Assembly: GCA_017610485.1 (NCBI GenBank)
Contig: JAFCBY010000033.1
Span: forward strand, 1 to 10,389
Origin: Candidatus Falkowiibacteriota bacterium
GTDB taxonomy: Archaea > Iainarchaeota > Iainarchaeia > Iainarchaeales > GCA-2688035
Length of the DNA stretch: 10,389 nt
Direction of reading: 5' to 3'
The notes beneath the pieces were generated by a model that made no database searches, had not been told where the DNA came from, and was given only the letters and a program-made list of their open reading frames with translations. Numbering within the stretch: the first letter of the stretch is position 1; each line of letters opens with the position of its first letter. Shown piece by piece: positions 10,004 through 10,389 of the stretch. The translations under genes were made by a program, and so were the position numbers.

Positions 10004-10389
10004 ATGGATCCTTTGCTTAATTTTCAGCAACTAGCTAGAAGTTATCTTAAGAACAACAAACTAAAATTTGATAAGCGGCCAGAGCAATGGCTGCCTTTAT
10101 ATCCTTCACCTCCTTTGGCGGGATTAGTGGCTGATTTGATGGCTGATGGGAACCTTCAAGGTCTGCCAAAATGGCGTTTTGATTACTGCTCAAACTCTTT
10201 GAATGAGTTAAACCGTTTTGAAAAGATCCTCATTGATTTATTCTTGGTTAAAGGCAAAATTCGGCGATGTACCACTAATAAGTATGGTACGATGAATTAT
10301 GGTGTAAACTGTCGGCCTCTTGCTAAAACTTTATTCCTAATTGGGGTTCCTTATGGGAATAAGGTTATAACGAGTTATTTAATTCCAGA
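10004..10389 (+). CDS. Partial LAGLIDADG endonuclease-like protein (C-terminus outside window)
   Basis: An ATG at 10004 opens a frame that runs off the right edge without a stop (128 codons visible). A proline-rich segment (LPLYPSPP) leads into the first LAGLIDADG repeat LAGLVADLMADGNLQG at about residues 38-53, with the catalytic-type Asp in ADG. An alpha/beta stretch follows (KWRFDYCSNSLNELNRF, IDLFLVKGKIRR), and the visible part ends with VPYGNKVITSYLIP, typical of the linker before a second repeat. It is not a close copy of the 8449 gene: it lacks the HTH N-terminus. It shares that gene's leader and AT-rich base use. The TATA box about 27 nt upstream and absence of a Shine-Dalgarno imply a leaderless mRNA. 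Confidence 0.8.
   Translation, partial: MDPLLNFQQLARSYLKNNKLKFDKRPEQWLPLYPSPPLAGLVADLMADGNLQGLPKWRFDYCSNSLNELNRFEKILIDLFLVKGKIRRCTTNKYGTMNYGVNCRPLAKTLFLIGVPYGNKVITSYLIP

Overview
The window is archaeal chromosome. Evidence: transcription factor TFE-alpha, aTrm56, an archaeal-type seryl-tRNA synthetase, a XerA recombinase, a PRC-barrel protein of the archaeal CdpB-like type, an initiator tRNA with the archaeal A1:U72 pair, tRNA genes without encoded CCA, an archaeal bulge-helix-bulge tRNA intron, and TATA-like boxes 25-30 nt upstream of start codons that often lack a leader. Short lysine-rich proteins, several small orphan proteins and dense packing suggest a small-genome DPANN-type archaeon (Diapherotrites/Micrarchaeota-like). 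That placement is inference; the window has no rRNA.

Left third (1-3590). A partial lysine-rich orphan leaves the left edge (- strand). It is followed by a two-helix small membrane protein (+), a xylose-isomerase-like TIM barrel and a small acidic orphan (both -, probably one unit), then xerA (+). xerA is preceded by a possible leaderless 22-codon upstream ORF and converges on a small winged-helix regulator (-). The 128-bp spacer between xerA and the regulator holds three copies of a 12-mer. Next comes a PRC-barrel gene with its own promoter, lying behind a possible 57-aa gene and two copies of a 13-mer.

Middle (3600-5730). An unrecognised 201-aa protein has two inverted repeats in its leader. 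It converges on a winged-helix protein whose promoter carries a 28-bp dyad. About 480 bp without a convincing gene (purine-rich on the - strand) separates this from the initiator tRNA-Met gene (-).

Right (5731-10389). This is the information-processing block: tfe (-) with an inverted repeat enclosing its TATA box, trm56 (-) and serS (+) sharing one central A/T box, and tRNA-Lys(UUU). A LAGLIDADG endonuclease-like gene follows, then tRNA-Lys(CUU) with a non-canonical intron at 30/31, a dCMP deaminase, and a second, partial LAGLIDADG gene. The two endonuclease-like genes are AT-richer than the housekeeping genes and share a homologous upstream module of about 85 bp.

The most notable points are the shared endonuclease leader, the endonuclease gene between two lysine tRNA genes with the stem-interrupting intron, and the repeat cluster beside xerA. 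Several promoters carry strong dyads that look like operators. I see no CRISPR array, insertion sequence or defence island.
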